Source of the DNA: Sciurus carolinensis
Lineage: Eukaryota > Chordata > Mammalia > Rodentia > Sciuridae
Length of the DNA: 64,000 nt
NCBI RefSeq assembly: GCF_902686445.1
Contig: NC_062222.1
Location: 45,241,292-45,305,291 of the forward strand
Reading direction: 5' to 3'
Numbering within the stretch: position 1 is the first letter of the stretch; each line of letters starts with the position of its first letter. Position numbers and translations under genes: made by a program. Positions 31,501-44,630 of the stretch are shown piece by piece. The notes under the pieces were generated by a model. That model worked only from the letters and a program-made list of their open reading frames with translations, ran no database searches and was not told the DNA's origin.

Positions 31501-34265
31501 CCATGGAACCATCCACATAGATATGAAACAATTTTAAGAATATTGGAGCTGGTGTCCTCTTCCCTATACAAATATAGGGACAGAAGAAATCTGCTAGGAG
31601 AAATACAACTCCAGTTTGGTTCTAAAACCTACAAGGTAGGCAATTAGTACCCTGGCATTGACAGAGGGTGGTGAACCTGTTATGGGGCTTCTGGCTTCAC
31701 ATGACCTTTGGAAAGCTAGCTGGGGTACAGAAGTCCCAGTGACTTCTTCAAAGAACACAGAGTAGTTAGTGGGCAAGGCGACCGGTAAAAGTAAGAAGTA
31801 TGGACAAACAGGCCACAGTGATCAGGCCACAATGACGTGAAGTCGAATGGTTAGTACCAGTACAAAGTCCCAAAAGAGAAGATGGGTGTTATCCCTCTTT
31901 TATTATCACTAGAACACGGGTAGGAAGAGTGAACTGTAGAAATTACCTCACATCAAACAATACTATGAGACAGTGAGACCATAGTAGTGTATAGTCCTCA
32001 ACAGCCATAAACTCATAGATCTCCCACCCACTCACTAGTCATCTACAATCAATAGGCATGCATATGGGAGAGAGCTTGAGAATATTCTAAATGCCAAGCA
32101 TTTACCTAAAAGATATTAGAACTTTAGGGTAAGGACCATTAAATTGGAAAAAAGAAATACTGCTCTTGGCAATTTAACTTTTCCCTCTGTACCTATGTCC
32201 TTCAGCCCAGAAACATGGGAACAATAAGAACAACAGATCAATTATAGAAAATAAAGTTATTTCCCATCTGCATAGCAGAGCATAATATGTAATTCTGTTG
32301 CATGTATGTACATCTCTCAATCATTGCTTTGTGTGTATGATAGAAATCAATATAAAGTATCACAATCTTTTCATGTCAATACTTTTATGTCTACATGTAA
32401 TCTATTAAATGTATCAAAATTTATAGAATGAATCCTTTCTTATTATACATTTACATTATGTCTATTTTATAAACATAAATGCTTTAAATCAGCCTTTTTC
32501 AAAAGCAAAATTAAGTGGTGATTTTTCATAATGTGAAAGGATTAAATGCTTAAAATCTTCTTGCTTAAAATAATGATTAATATTTTAGCATTGTGGTATA
32601 AATACAAATTTCCACAGAGCCCCCCAATTATATTGTCCTCCAAATGCTTGCCCAGGAATGCCTTAAATGAAAACATCCTGTCTGAAGTTTAGAAAGTAGA
32701 TTCACTGGATCCAGTCCAGCACAGACATAGATTATAGTCTACTTCATCATAATAGCACTTGCACTAAAGACACTAATGATGTATTTTAGCAATAAAAAGC
32801 ATGGGGAGATGAAAGTAAGATGCTAGTCATTATTAGAAAAATTAAAAAGTAATAGTGAAAGAGTAGTAGGTTTATGTAAAGAGAAAAGTTGAGGATTTGC
32901 TATCAGTGCCTGTGAGAATAATTAGTACAATTACCAGATCAGGCTTCTACTAGTTAAAATAAAGTAGAAATAGATAATTGAAAGATAATTTATATAGTAC
33001 ACAACTTATGTGCTTCAGTTTGAAAGAGGAGATGTCTTTTGTAGTCTTTTTTTCCTTTTCTTTTACTACACTGCATATCAACTGTCCTAATTTAACCTAG
33101 AGATAGACAGTGGCTGCATGAGAAGCATTGCTTGGATGCAGGCACTTTAATTCTCATTAAAGCAAGTGTAAGTTTGGTTATGGCACATTGCTTTGAAAGC
33201 AGTTGGACAGTGGGGACAATAAGAGAGTGTGTAAAAGAAACAACTGGTTCATATTCTGGGAAACCTGCCAGCGTTTGATTCAAAACCAGAACAAGTGCTG
33301 GCTGTCAGCTGAATCTGTGCTTAAAATAAAAGAAGGCGCGTAAGAGCTCAGATTAACAGAAAGAAGGAACAATCCAAGACTGAGGTCTTAGTGCAAAGAT
33401 TCAAATATGGTGGGTGCTATCTCTACATTTAATGTGGTTTTAAATATTATTGCAGATAATTTAGCTGATAAAATAAGATACAATACTTGTATCCCAAGAG
33501 TCCTATGAAATATTAATGGTATTTATGAAAACCATGAATTTATGAAAATCGAGAAGCAGCACAAATACAATTACAATAAAATGTGTAAAGCAAGTTCAGA
33601 AATGGGTGCCAAGCCCGTCTTATGTTACTTCATTGCACATGAAATTGATAAGTGGTAGGTGGCCAGTAACATTTTTAAATTTTGCTAGAAGCTTGTGAAT
33701 TTGGATCTCGAGTTTTGTAGACATAAGCTGAGCTCAAGTTCCCTTATATACTTTTCAGTAAGAAATCAGTTTGCTATGCCAATTAAATTTACTATAAGCA
33801 ATTCTGTGAAGGGAATAATGAATTCACACAGAATAGTTGGTTTTAGTTTTACATTGCAGTTATATAAAGTTGAGATGATAATTAAAAATCATTGTATGGA
33901 TGAGAGAAAAGAGGCATGAAAGTACATAAGTCTGAACAGAACTTGCTAGATTATTTTGGGTTGTTAATTATACATGCTTGGAAATAGTAAATATGCATTT
34001 CTTAGTATTATATAAATAAATGAATGTAGATGATCTTTCCCACTTAATTCCAACTAGTGAAGTTTTACTATAACTATGATCCTGAATTATTTGATTTCAC
34101 AGCCAAGGAAAAATATGATACAGCAAGGAAAAACCAGCTTGAGGCCTTTATTACCAAAACTAGCAATGAGAAGAGTAGATCCTTCTTGTTTTCTTTGGGG
34201 ACACATTCAAAGATGTGCATTTTCAGTGATTTGAACTAGCCTATGGGTGGGTGGGAAATCCCACA
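31501..34265. other. unique sequence
   Basis: No gene or repeat recognised. Open frames are short. Confidence 0.4.
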
Positions 34266-34269
34266 CAAT

Positions 34270-34560
34270 TCAGCCATCACAGAGTTGACCAAGATGCAGA
34301 ATTGCTTTGTGCTGTTCTGCTTTAAATAAATACAGATAATTAAATAAACCTTTGCAGCAGTAGAATAAAGCATAAATCCAAACTTTACCCAGCCGAAGGC
34401 TGCCTTGGCCACTAGCCAGAAGCCAGAGGGCCAGGGCTAATTTGCATAAAATTGAACAGATTGCTGCAGCTGCCGTCCTTATTAATACCCAGGCGTAATC
34501 ATAATCAGGGGACATTCCTTCCACAGGAGAGCCACCTCCTGTGCAATGCCACCCATTGCT
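34270..34560. promoter_or_regulatory. candidate enhancer-like block
   Basis: The block is richer in transcription-factor-like words than its surroundings: TAATTAAAT (34338-34346), an NFI-type TTGGC-N5-GCCAG (34405-34419), an octamer ATTTGCAT (34440-34447) and TAATC-type homeodomain words near 34497. GC content is locally higher and there are no interspersed repeats. The 84-codon minus-strand open frame here is not supported as coding. Regulatory function is inference. Confidence 0.35.
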
Positions 34561-37500
34561 TTGTGGGACCTATCGTGACTAATACATGATCCTGCTTTAA
34601 AGAGAAAGACTATTTCTAAAATAAAACAAAACCAAATAAAAACTTTTCAATTTGCCAAAAAAAAAAAAAAAAAACCCAAAACCCAATCTCCAGCCATTTC
34701 ACTGAGCAGTCTCACCAATTATCTCCTTCCTTTGACTTATCGATATGAAACATTACAGATACTCCTGTTCTTTGTCATTACTTGGGTAAAATAAGTGTGT
34801 GGAAATTAGTAAAAGTGTTGATTGCAAATTTTCTTCAAAGGAATTACGGTGAACTTTTCACAACTTAATTTTTTTTACATGTCTGCAAAGTATTATTTAT
34901 GATACAGTGACTGCTACCAGTTGCTGATGATGTCACAGTTGGCTTTTTACATTCTGTCACCCTGATTTCAACTCCAGGAAACTCTACACAGCAGAGAAAT
35001 GCAGAAAGATGTCAGAAAGCATGTGCTATGACTTATCACGCCCGAAACATGCTGAGAACACAGACACTATGTAATGCCTGATAGAGTGCTTTTGCATCAG
35101 GGTATCAACAGCTTCCCCTTTGTCAGTAGTACTCAACGAATTGGAAGATTGCTGTTCTACAGTTTCTCAGTCAAAAGGGCTGTCAGCAGCTTCATGAGGG
35201 CCATCTGGGGAAAACAAACTCTTGGCCCACATGAAGATGACGTAACATACAAGGAGCACTGGCAAGGACGGGGTGGATTATATTAAAAACCTATCATATT
35301 TGTTAGCTAACTGTGGATGACAGCATTGGAGTGTACAATAAAAAGCTTTTATGATGCTCTGAAAATCCTGAGGTTACCACACGGGAATACATCTTGAGCT
35401 CATCTATGGTTCTGGAACACTGTAGAAGTAGAGTGTTGTTCTTTTTCAGATCATGTACTATGTATCAATATATTGAAAGAAATGCTAAATAACCACTTAG
35501 CACCAAATGATGTAGATAAGGTTTAAGATTTGGTCTATGCCTGTCTCCCCATTCCTACTATTTAAGTATATTTGACAGTTCTTGGGCCTATGTACACACC
35601 ACCATGTAATTCCAGTGTGCAGAGAGTTCTATCTAGATAAAGAATTAGGGATTCCTAATTTGCAAGAATTAGGGATTCTTTCCTTTGCTATGCTAAGATA
35701 AACAATTAAACTATAATATACAGTCCATATCCTACTAGATACAATTAAAATATCATATATTTATTTTCTCTTCCCACTCAGCATCACTCAATCCTATGTC
35801 CTCTATCACCCATTTGTAATTTCTAAATTTACATCTCTTGTGCTGAATTTTTTTTTTCAAATTTTATACACAGGTTTTTATTTTGGTGCTGGGATTTCCT
35901 CACAAATATTATGGAAAGACCTCAAATATAGGATGATCTGTCATATCTCAAAAACTTTCAATTCCAAATATCTCCAGTTCCTAATTTTTTGCCTTAGATG
36001 TTTACATTTAAATCTGTCTATAATCCCATGGTCCTTGCTCTGGTGGTCAAAAGCTGCAAATACCATATTTCCACATATGATCATTGCCAGGAAACTTGCT
36101 CACTTCTTTTCAAAGTTCTGCTTTGGTCAGGCCTCTCTCTGCTTGTGTCCTCTTTCAGACCCACTGTCCTTTGAGTCCATCAGTTTGAATATCACAATTT
36201 GCAGACTGGAGAATGCTCTTGCTCTCTTGGCTTTTCCCCTCCCTGGGTTCCTGGGGGAGGACAGCACATCATGGTTTGAGCTTAGCTCCTAGGGCTTTAA
36301 CCCAACCAGGGACACTTGACTTGCCAAGATAAAACCCTGCAGGATGCCTCAAGGAAAAGAATTTCTGATCTTTGAAAGGAAGAACATCAAGCAATCACTA
36401 ATCCATAATGCTGACTTTTGAAGTTGTGTTCTGCTATGAAAGAAGCCCTTTGTCAATGTGTTCTCATTCACTTCTTCAAGACTCATTTCTATTTGTTTCA
36501 TGTTCTAATTCTCACTTTAGAACTACATGTGATTTTCATGGTTCAAAAAGTCAGTGGATGATTCTCATTCAGGACAGGTTTCCATACTGAGACACCGGAA
36601 TTGTGACTCCATAAAAAAGCATAGTCACTAAGTAGTGTAGGTCTATGATTAATCAGGGTGAAAAGGATTCCATTGGTTCGCAAACCTAATTGCAGTTTTC
36701 CATATAAAGGTTTGAATATAATCTGATCCAGTAACAAGTAACAACTTTGCTGGTCTGGTTTTTTAATGTATACCTCTGTCATAAAATTAAGACAATGATA
36801 GAAATCATGCCCCACAGTCCATACAGATTCAAGAATTTGGCAATACTACTAAAACTCACCATATCTAGATGATCTCTTGATCACACATGATTCAAGTGAT
36901 GTTTTGGTTTGGTGTACCCAAAACACTGTCTACTCTTGCTCAAGCAAGGTAACAATGGCGGAAGTGAGTTCCAGTTCCCAGGAGGAACTTCCAGCCACCC
37001 TCACCTTCCACATTTTCCTTCATCTTCCACTCCCATGGAGGTACTGTATCTATCAGAAATCCAATCATAGTCCAAATTACTATTATCTAAGTTATTGCAA
37101 ATAATCCCTAATTATTCTTCTGTATTCCATTTTTTCCCCTAAACATTTCCACTTTGCACTGATAACAGGATAGTCTCCCCAAAATGCATCATTTTTCCAC
37201 TTTTCAAATCAATAAGACACTTGCTTTCATCTATTCCTACTATATAAATTTCAAAGTATTTGGTAATGGTAATCGAAAAAAACGATATAATTTGACTAAC
37301 CTGCTTTTCCAGCATCAGCTTGTCTTTCTGGTGACCTATATTCTAGAGCTCAATAAATGGGAGTGTTTTGTATTACCTGAACATAATAACTCTGTGTCTA
37401 TTTGCCTTTTGTACTTACTCCTCCCTTGTCTATATCTTTTCCCCTTTGTTTATATGTCAAAATTCATTAAATAAACAACGGTCAACAGAGGCCTTATGTA

Positions 37501-38499
37501 TTCCTTCCTGATTTTATAATTAATCCTTCTCTTGTGGCTAAGTTTAAAGGCATGAGTTTATGGGAGTGCTTGTGCTGAGAGTTATCTATTCTAAACCCTC
37601 ATTCTGTTCCCTCAAGTGAGGGAACATTGTAGAAACACTGGATTATTGAGAACAGAAACTCATAGTTCATTCCACTAATATGCACTTATTGCATATTTTA
37701 TGATAAAAGTTAAATAATTATGAAGTTGAAATTCACATTAGCACCTGTGCCTATCTCACTGACCCATTCTCACTGCCTAAGTCAGGACTTCAAGCCATTC
37801 CCCTCATACGAAGGCTTTCCGGGTATTACTGAAAGTTCATGGTGGGATATCTGTGTGCCCCATAGCATGTGCACACCTTCAAATTCCACTGCTCTTTCCC
37901 TAAGCTTTTGCAGGACATGTGCCATGTTGACTTATTAACTGGGTGTACTGTAACCTTTCTCTGAAAAAACCTTGTCTAGACAGGACATGAATCCTATTCC
38001 CTTTGGGCTCACGGAAGGGACAGAACCATATAGTATTCCAAGATAAAAGGAAATACTTAGAAGCAACTCTCCCTAACTTTGGATATCTGTTCACCTGTGC
38101 CCCCAAACATTAGTGTGTCAAGAACTTCCTAAGACACTCCTGGAAAGTGTTTTCTTTTATTTCTTGTATTTTTCAGAGGGACTTAATACTAGCCTCTGGT
38201 ATCGACAGGTAAATTCAAGTAGTCTACTTTTTTTTCTTAAAGAATTTTCACTGATGATAATGAGAAGTCATCAGTGAAGTTAATCTGGGGCAAACAGGGC
38301 TAGATTTGGTTTTGAAAAAAAACCAAAACAAAATGTCGCCCTGATTGCTGAGTTAAGAACAGCTTCGGTGGAAAGAAGAGAGCAGAATGAATGTCCATAG
38401 ACCAGATCCAGGAAATACGTGGTGTCAGCTTAGATCCGAGTGACCAAAGTAAAGAAATTTATAGATTTGAAAAATTTAAGTGATGAGATACTTCTGTGA
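34561..38499. other. mostly unique sequence
   Basis: Includes an A17-18 run near 34658-34675 and a 24-bp-period duplication (aagaattagggattc at 35640 and 35664). The 150-codon plus-strand open frame at 35840-36292 shows no recognisable domain and is not called as a gene. Confidence 0.4.
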
Positions 38500-38870
38500 G
38501 AGAAAGACGGATGAGGAGAATTGTCTTTCAGGGATGATTCCTAGGTGTCTGACTCAGCGCATGGATAGATAACGTGCTGTCAATGAGGGAGGAGACGTGG
38601 GAAGAAAGGTTGGACTTGTGGGGAAAAGGAGATCATGAAAGTGAGTGTGGAGATGTCAAGTTTGGGGTGCATTCATAAACATAGAAGGAAGTATCAGGAA
38701 GGATCTAGATAGATGAGTTTGAAGGTAAGAGGTGAGACCAAGCTAGGAATATGTATTTATGGATTTCATCTGTGTAGAGGTAGTAAATGAAACCACAGAG
38801 TAAAAGAGAAAAGGAGAGGGCCAGGTTCAAGCTTTGAGGGATCCAGAATTTAATGGTCAATAACAAATTA
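38500..38870 (-). mobile_element. L2 LINE fragment
   Basis: Plus-strand blocks gggatgattcctaggtgtct, tgtggggaaaaggagatcat and gtggagatgtcaagtttggg match the complement of the L2 region encoding the RT C-terminal part. Old and diverged. Confidence 0.62.
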
Positions 38871-39039
38871 TCAGAGAACAAGTAATTTACTTTCTCTTTA
38901 TTTTTGTCTATTCCTTAGGCATTTGTGTATTACTGGGATTTTTTTCAGTTCTCCTCCAGCCAGAAAATAAAACCCTCGAGCATCCCAATTAATGCACATA
39001 GACACCTGTAGCATTGTAGCTAGAGACACTTTCCTCTTG

Positions 39040-39200
39040 GAGAATGAATATTTTGTACCTTTTCTCTTACATGAGACTGTTAGCCAGGCATAGACCATGG
39101 ACCATGACCATGTCATTGTATCCCTGTATTCTCTAAGCCACCTTAAACCACGAAGTGAGTTCAACAAATATTCGTTGCTTAAATGAAGAATAAATGAAAT
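39040..39200 (+). mobile_element. possible L2 3' end
   Basis: tgtatccctgtattctctaa near 39118 and gagttcaacaaatattcgtt near 39158, then an aatgaagaataaatg end, resemble the L2 terminus. Confidence 0.4.
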
Positions 39201-41190
39201 AATATTAAAAATCCGAAGAGAAGTTTGTCTAATACAAATCATGGGATTGTTTCATAAAAATAATGCAATATGTTTTGAATTAAATAGGTTTACAAGTAAC
39301 TACAGGTAGATATAGTTCTACTGAAAAAATGGCATATATGTTGATTGAGTGGAATGATTTAGAATAACAATTTTAGTTATTCTGCTTCATTCCATAATCT
39401 AACCTTGACAAAAAAAATCCCAGTCCTTCTTATCCATGTAAAACAAATCCTAAACATTAAATATGACATTGCTCCCTTGGGGATATAATCTCAGTCTGAA
39501 GTAATCTCAAAATTCATTCCTTCCACACATTATTTTGCCTTAATTTCTTTTTATCATTTTAAATGTAGCTTTTCCTTTATTTCAATGTTACTTCTCTCTT
39601 CTAAAATCATTTCTGATTCTGCATCAAGAATAAAGTCTTGGGAATAAATGTGCCAAATCTTTTCTTTTCCTTGTCTTAAACTATTATTTAGAAGAAAAGT
39701 GTTTTAAGTGTTTGTTTTATCATTCTAGATTTGCACCTGCTTGCTCTTAAACTTTCTTGAAAGAAGCACATAAATTCTCATGAGGCCCTTTCCTCAGTCT
39801 CCTCATTCACTTTAAAAGAGGAGAAGAACTTGGTAAGTTGTCTGTGGCTCAACAAACCCCCTTGGATGCCAACACGGACCTCTGGCTTGAGTCTACATTT
39901 CCTTCTATTAAAAAGGTGAACTGCAAAGTAGATTCTGAAAAGTTAATCCTTATAATTTAAGCCCTTATTTGTTCCACATGAACTAACTTCCAGATTGTTA
40001 CTGAAACAAATTTTCTTCTATTTGTATATTCAAATAAGTATGATTCACTTAAAAAGCAGTCCCACTGAACCACATTTGCATATCCTAATTAGTTTAGTAT
40101 GTTCATTTTCCATTCACATGTTTTTCAAATAAATGCTTTTGAAGAATAGTAAAACTTAACTAACATCTGAGGCCGCAAGTTCACAAAAAGAAAATAAGAA
40201 AGAGCTGACATACATACTAGCTAAAAAAAGGCAAGAATTTCAATGTGTGGCACAGAGGATGTGGATTTGATTCTCGTTTCATAATGGAGGCTTGATTTCT
40301 GTTTAGTATGTACCAGGATGTGGGTGGTTTCAAGGCCAGCTCATCAGTATATTTGTATAACCAATACAGGCTGGAAACTGAAGCAACATTCTAAGACTAA
40401 TGCATACAAAGAATTTATCAATTTTTGAAGAATAGTTTTGTTGTTTGTTTGTTTTTGAAGTCTACAGTATATGCTAAGGATAAAGAGTTAGGATACATCA
40501 GCAAGAAACCAGTAGGGAAGAAAGCTTCTGTAAAAGAGAAACATCAAATTCCAAAATATTCTCTCAAAAACATACCTACATATTTCTATCTTTCATGTGA
40601 AATGCAATCCATTGATTTAGAAGGAATTTCTCTACAACACACATAACTCGTGAGTGGCTTTCAAGAAAAAAGGAAAAGAATGAGGGAAAAATAACTTCTG
40701 TCACATTCCTGGTTTCAAATACACAATTATCTGCTGAAATTCCCATCTCAGACCCACTGGTTCCTACAAATATGAGGAACAAAAGGTGGAATGGTGTCAG
40801 TTATGCCTCATCAATACCATTGCATAGCACCATGCTGTTGGACTACCGAGGCTCGTATGTGAATGCTTACTCATAATTTTGAGGATTGATGTTATTCAAC
40901 TCATCCACTCAGCTGATGTATATCTTCTTTCCCTTACTTATAAGTACAGGAGACAGAAACTCCTTATCTTTCAGTCCAGCTGGAGACAAGGAGGAAACTG
41001 GTGGAACTTGTTCAAATAGTTATTTCCACCGTCATTGCATCTGTGGAGTTCAGTGATTATTTAAGGTAAAAAATTGATCTGAAATACTTAATAAAAACTC
41101 TCACCATCTTTGATTTCCAAAAGGAGTAGTCATTAGAATTTTATGTTATATCATCTCTCTTTTAAAAGGTAGAAGTAGGAAAGTCATTGT
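39201..41190. other. unique AT-rich sequence
   Basis: No gene. An octamer ATTTGCAT (40074-40081) and a palindromic CTAATTAG (40085-40092) sit four bases apart; see findings. Confidence 0.4.
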
Positions 41191-41191
41191 A

Positions 41192-41418
41192 AGAATTCCA
41201 CAAGTAACCAGGCGTGTCAATCTCAGAGTCTCCAGAGGCTAAGGCAGGAAGGATCTTGAGTTCAAAGCCAGCCTCAGCAAAAGTCAGGTGCTAACTCAGT
41301 GTGATCCTGTCTCTAAATAAAACACACAATAGGACTAGGGATGTGGTTCAGTGGTCTAGGGTCCCTGGATTCAATCCCCAGTATGCAACCCTCCCTTGAA
41401 GAATTAGAATTCCACAAG
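41192..41418 (+). mobile_element. B1-dID dimeric SINE with 13-bp target-site duplication
   Basis: The B1 half (ccaggcgtgtcaatctcaga ... agccagcctcagcaaaagt) is followed by an A-rich linker and an ID half (actagggatgtggttcagtg ... gattcaatccccagtatgc). The direct repeat AGAATTCCACAAG lies at 41192-41204 and 41406-41418. Confidence 0.92.
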
Positions 41419-42985
41419 GCTATGGTGTATTGGAATATTTTATTCTACTCGCTATTTTAAAATGAAATTTAGTCAACATGATAAAGTGGGAAAATGATAT
41501 TGGGGAATAAAAGGTGCATATTGCATATCCCATAGGTTTGAGGTACTACAGATGAAAAACTCTTAAGTTACAAATCTCCAGAGTCTCCTTGCCCATGAGG
41601 ACAATACCACTGTCAGGTTGCACAGGCTGATTACTACATTTGGAAGACTAATTCTTGTAAACAGCAAGAGTAATCTTTGCTTTGGGAGATGAAGAGGAAT
41701 TTCTGAGGCTTGGTAAGATTCACTTTACCATTGGAATGAGAATAAAGTGTGTAAGTCCAAAACTAACAGGAAATAAATAAGCCACATAGACCTTGTTCAG
41801 TGAATTTTCTTTTTTACATTGAGAATCAATCCTACCTATTGCTAATCACAAGCAATTTTTTTGTCTTTTTTGTACAGGTCCACTCTGATATTTTATATAT
41901 CAAGATAAAGAAGGAAAAAAGGAGATCTCCAAAACTTCAACTAAAACATGAGTCTTAGTATGGAATGGGTGACACATGTCTAACATGGTGACACAGCCAT
42001 ACATTTCTTCTTTTATTTGCATTTCCTAGAACTAGAGGAATGTTGAAAAAAAAAATCTGTGAGTGAGTTAGCTAAGAGGGTACAAATGGAAGTGTATCTG
42101 TGCTCCAGCTGAAGAAAGTATAATCGGTGTCATGTTGGGGATCATTTCCAACCCTGTTGCCTTCTTGTATGAGAAATGAAGCCGAGGTGCTTGGCAGTTC
42201 TTGTCAACAATGTGTCAAGTTGGTGATTGTACAACGCGGTGGCAGCAGAGCTTTTAAACAGAAACACCAGAACCTGTGAAGTATGTGTCTGTGATTTGTA
42301 CCTGATGCTGTGCACAGGGATGCCCAAGCTCATGCTTTTAGTGGAATATCTTCTTTATAAAAACGTACTGTGCTCTGTCCTCTGTTAATCACATTAATGT
42401 CAGAGAGATCATATGGCTACAATCATTCCTTATGCATGAAAAAGTTTGTTTCTTCCCTTTCCAGATCCATCAACACAAACACATGAAATGTCATTTTTGC
42501 CTAACTATAGACATCAACTTTCATAACAAACATAAATAATATATACAAATTGAAGACCATAACAGAAATGCTTACAGCTCCTTTATTCAAAATAGCAAGA
42601 AGTATGCCACTTCACTCCCACAACTAGAATCATTCCAGGAAGATTATAAATTTTAAGAAGACAAACTATAATCTCTAATAATAGCTGTCCTTTAATTTAT
42701 TTCCCAAATGAATACCAGATGCACCCTTCCCATTCCACTCCCCAAAGTACCTACTCTAATTGCACAGTGGTGGTTATAAGAACGTGTCCTTCTGTTCTAA
42801 GGAGAGCTTGCCTAGTTATTATCCATGTTCTTACCTGATTAACAGTCATGACAATCTTTCACAATAAATCATATAGTTCTTAAAAAAAAAAAAAGCTGTG
42901 CTACCTGGTGGATTCATCTGCAGAAAAAATAATTGATGGGAAAAGCAGAATTTGGCAACTACAGGGAAAAACTGATTTCTGATCA
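41419..42985. other. unique sequence
   Basis: No gene recognised. A run of about 12 A lies at 42883-42894. Confidence 0.4.
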
Positions 42986-42989
42986 CAGT

Positions 42990-43080
42990 TTTGAGTTGTG
43001 GATGTGTGAGTGTGAGTATATATATGTGTACCCATGTGAGTGTGTGCATGTGTGTGTGTTTGTGTGTCTGCACATGCATG
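42990..43080. repeat. degenerate (TG)n-rich tract
   Basis: TG-dominated and interrupted by TA and GA dinucleotides. Confidence 0.85.
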
Positions 43081-43224
43081 AGAGTAGAATATGAGAGTGC
43101 TAAGCATATGTCTTTTACATATCATATTTAGCACTTATTAATTTTCAGTATTTATACAAACTTCAATAAGAAATAAGAAAAAATAAGAATATCAGGGTAT
43201 TTAAAGGACAGGACTAGTCATATC

Positions 43225-43303
43225 GGTTAAGGACAGTGCTTTTAACCAGGTCATTGAACTACAATACTAAGTTCTGGTAATACAAAAAAAAAAAAAAAAG
43301 AGG
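43225..43303 (+). mobile_element. possible decayed ID element with A tail
   Basis: gttaaggacagtgcttttaa and aagttctggtaatac followed by about 16 A could be an ID body ending in its tail. Identity is weak. Confidence 0.3.
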
Positions 43304-43639
43304 GGAGGGGAGAAACCCACACAATTAAACAAAAGACATAACCACTCTCAGGGAGATTACAATCCATTTGAAAAAGCATGCCTATGTGGAAACTGCTTTT
43401 AGAAGTCATCTTTCCCCTTAGCACTAAGTTAAGAGTGTTCTGTTAGTATAAAAGGTGCATAACATGTTACCTTGATCTTCACTTCTAGCTTCATCTTATT
43501 TTTCTTCCATTTTAAATTTTTTGGTTTTAAATATTATATTTTTACACAATTTGTGAGATGTCTTATGTCCTCAAGGTATCAAATCAAGACCTAAACTGTG
43601 TGGGGAATTATTAAGTACAAAAGTCATGTATCTAAATCT

Positions 43640-44250
43640 GTTTTAAGAAGACTATTCTGGCAGGACTGGGGAATGTAGATTAGAATGAAGAAAAAGGAGA
43701 CATCGAAGATACTAATGCCATGGTTCACTGAGAGACACTGGAGAACCGAACTAGGACCAGGGCAAGAAAATTTCAGGGGAAGGGTACATTTAAGAGACAT
43801 TTAAGATTTAGTCTCCATGGGACTTTCTACTGACCATTTGAACATAGAATGTAAGAAGGAAGGAAGGGGAGAAGTCAATATTGTCAACCTGGTTTCTTAT
43901 GTAAGGAACTTGGCAAATATTACAGTCTCTCAATATATAGAGAACACTAGAGGAGAAGTGATGCGGTTAGGGAGGGTAGCAAGATAATGTGTTCGTTTTT
44001 AGACCATGGAAAGTGAATTCATGGAAGAACTTTAGGTAGGGTAGGCTAATAGACAGTGGGAAATCCACATTCATAGTTAGGAATATGGTTAAGGAAAAGT
44101 ATAGATGTTATATTAGCAGAGAAGAAAGCAAAAGTCATGAATAGAACCTTGAAGGCAAGAGCAATATTGAAGAGGTGGAGACCAGGTCTTTTTTTGCAGC
44201 TCTGATGTTGATCAGGGAGCTGGGAAAATGGAAGATGGTCAATCTATTTG
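43640..44250 (-). mobile_element. probable L2 LINE fragment
   Basis: aagaagactattctggcagg and gaatgtagattagaatgaag, then a gaggagaagtgatgcggtta-like stretch, fit the complement of the L2 coding region. Low identity. Confidence 0.4.
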
Positions 44251-44425
44251 ATGAATATTGTAAAAATAAGGATAAACACACAAATCAGAGTTCAATGAAG
44301 AAAATGATACAAAGGAAACACTAATTGGCAATGAATGTGTTATTGGTATCCTTTGTAATAACAACTGAGAAGAATGGGAGAGGGTGATTACATGTCCAGG
44401 GGATGTACAGAGACAGGGAAAAGGA

Positions 44426-44630
44426 GTTGGCACTGTGGCACATGCTTGTAATCACACTAGAGAGTGAGGAAGAAAAACTGCAAGTTCAAGGCCAGCCTGG
44501 GCAACTTAATGAGACACTACCTCAAAATTAAAAATAAGAAGGGATGAGGAAATGGCTCAGTGGCTCAGTGGTAGAGTGTCCTGCATTCAATCTGAAGTAC
44601 TGCAGAAAGAAAGAAAAGAGAGAGAGAGAA
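44426..44630 (+). mobile_element. B1-dID dimeric SINE
   Basis: The B1 half (gcactgtggcacatgcttgt ... caaggccagcctgggcaact) plus an ID half. The ID A-box region carries an 8-bp tandem duplication, TGGCTCAG at 44553-44560 and 44561-44568. An AG-rich tail (44605-44628) follows. Confidence 0.88.

Noticed and set aside
34270..34524. 84-codon minus-strand open frame with Ala/Leu-rich stretch
   Set aside because: No homology recognised; the same DNA fits a regulatory block better.
35840..36292. 150-codon plus-strand open frame
   Set aside because: Biased Phe/Leu/Cys composition from T-rich DNA, no domain, no splice or promoter context.
42846..43134. His/Thr-rich open frames on the minus strand
   Set aside because: Translation of a TG/CA microsatellite; the same applies at 29223-29426, 59952-60188 and 63531-63835.
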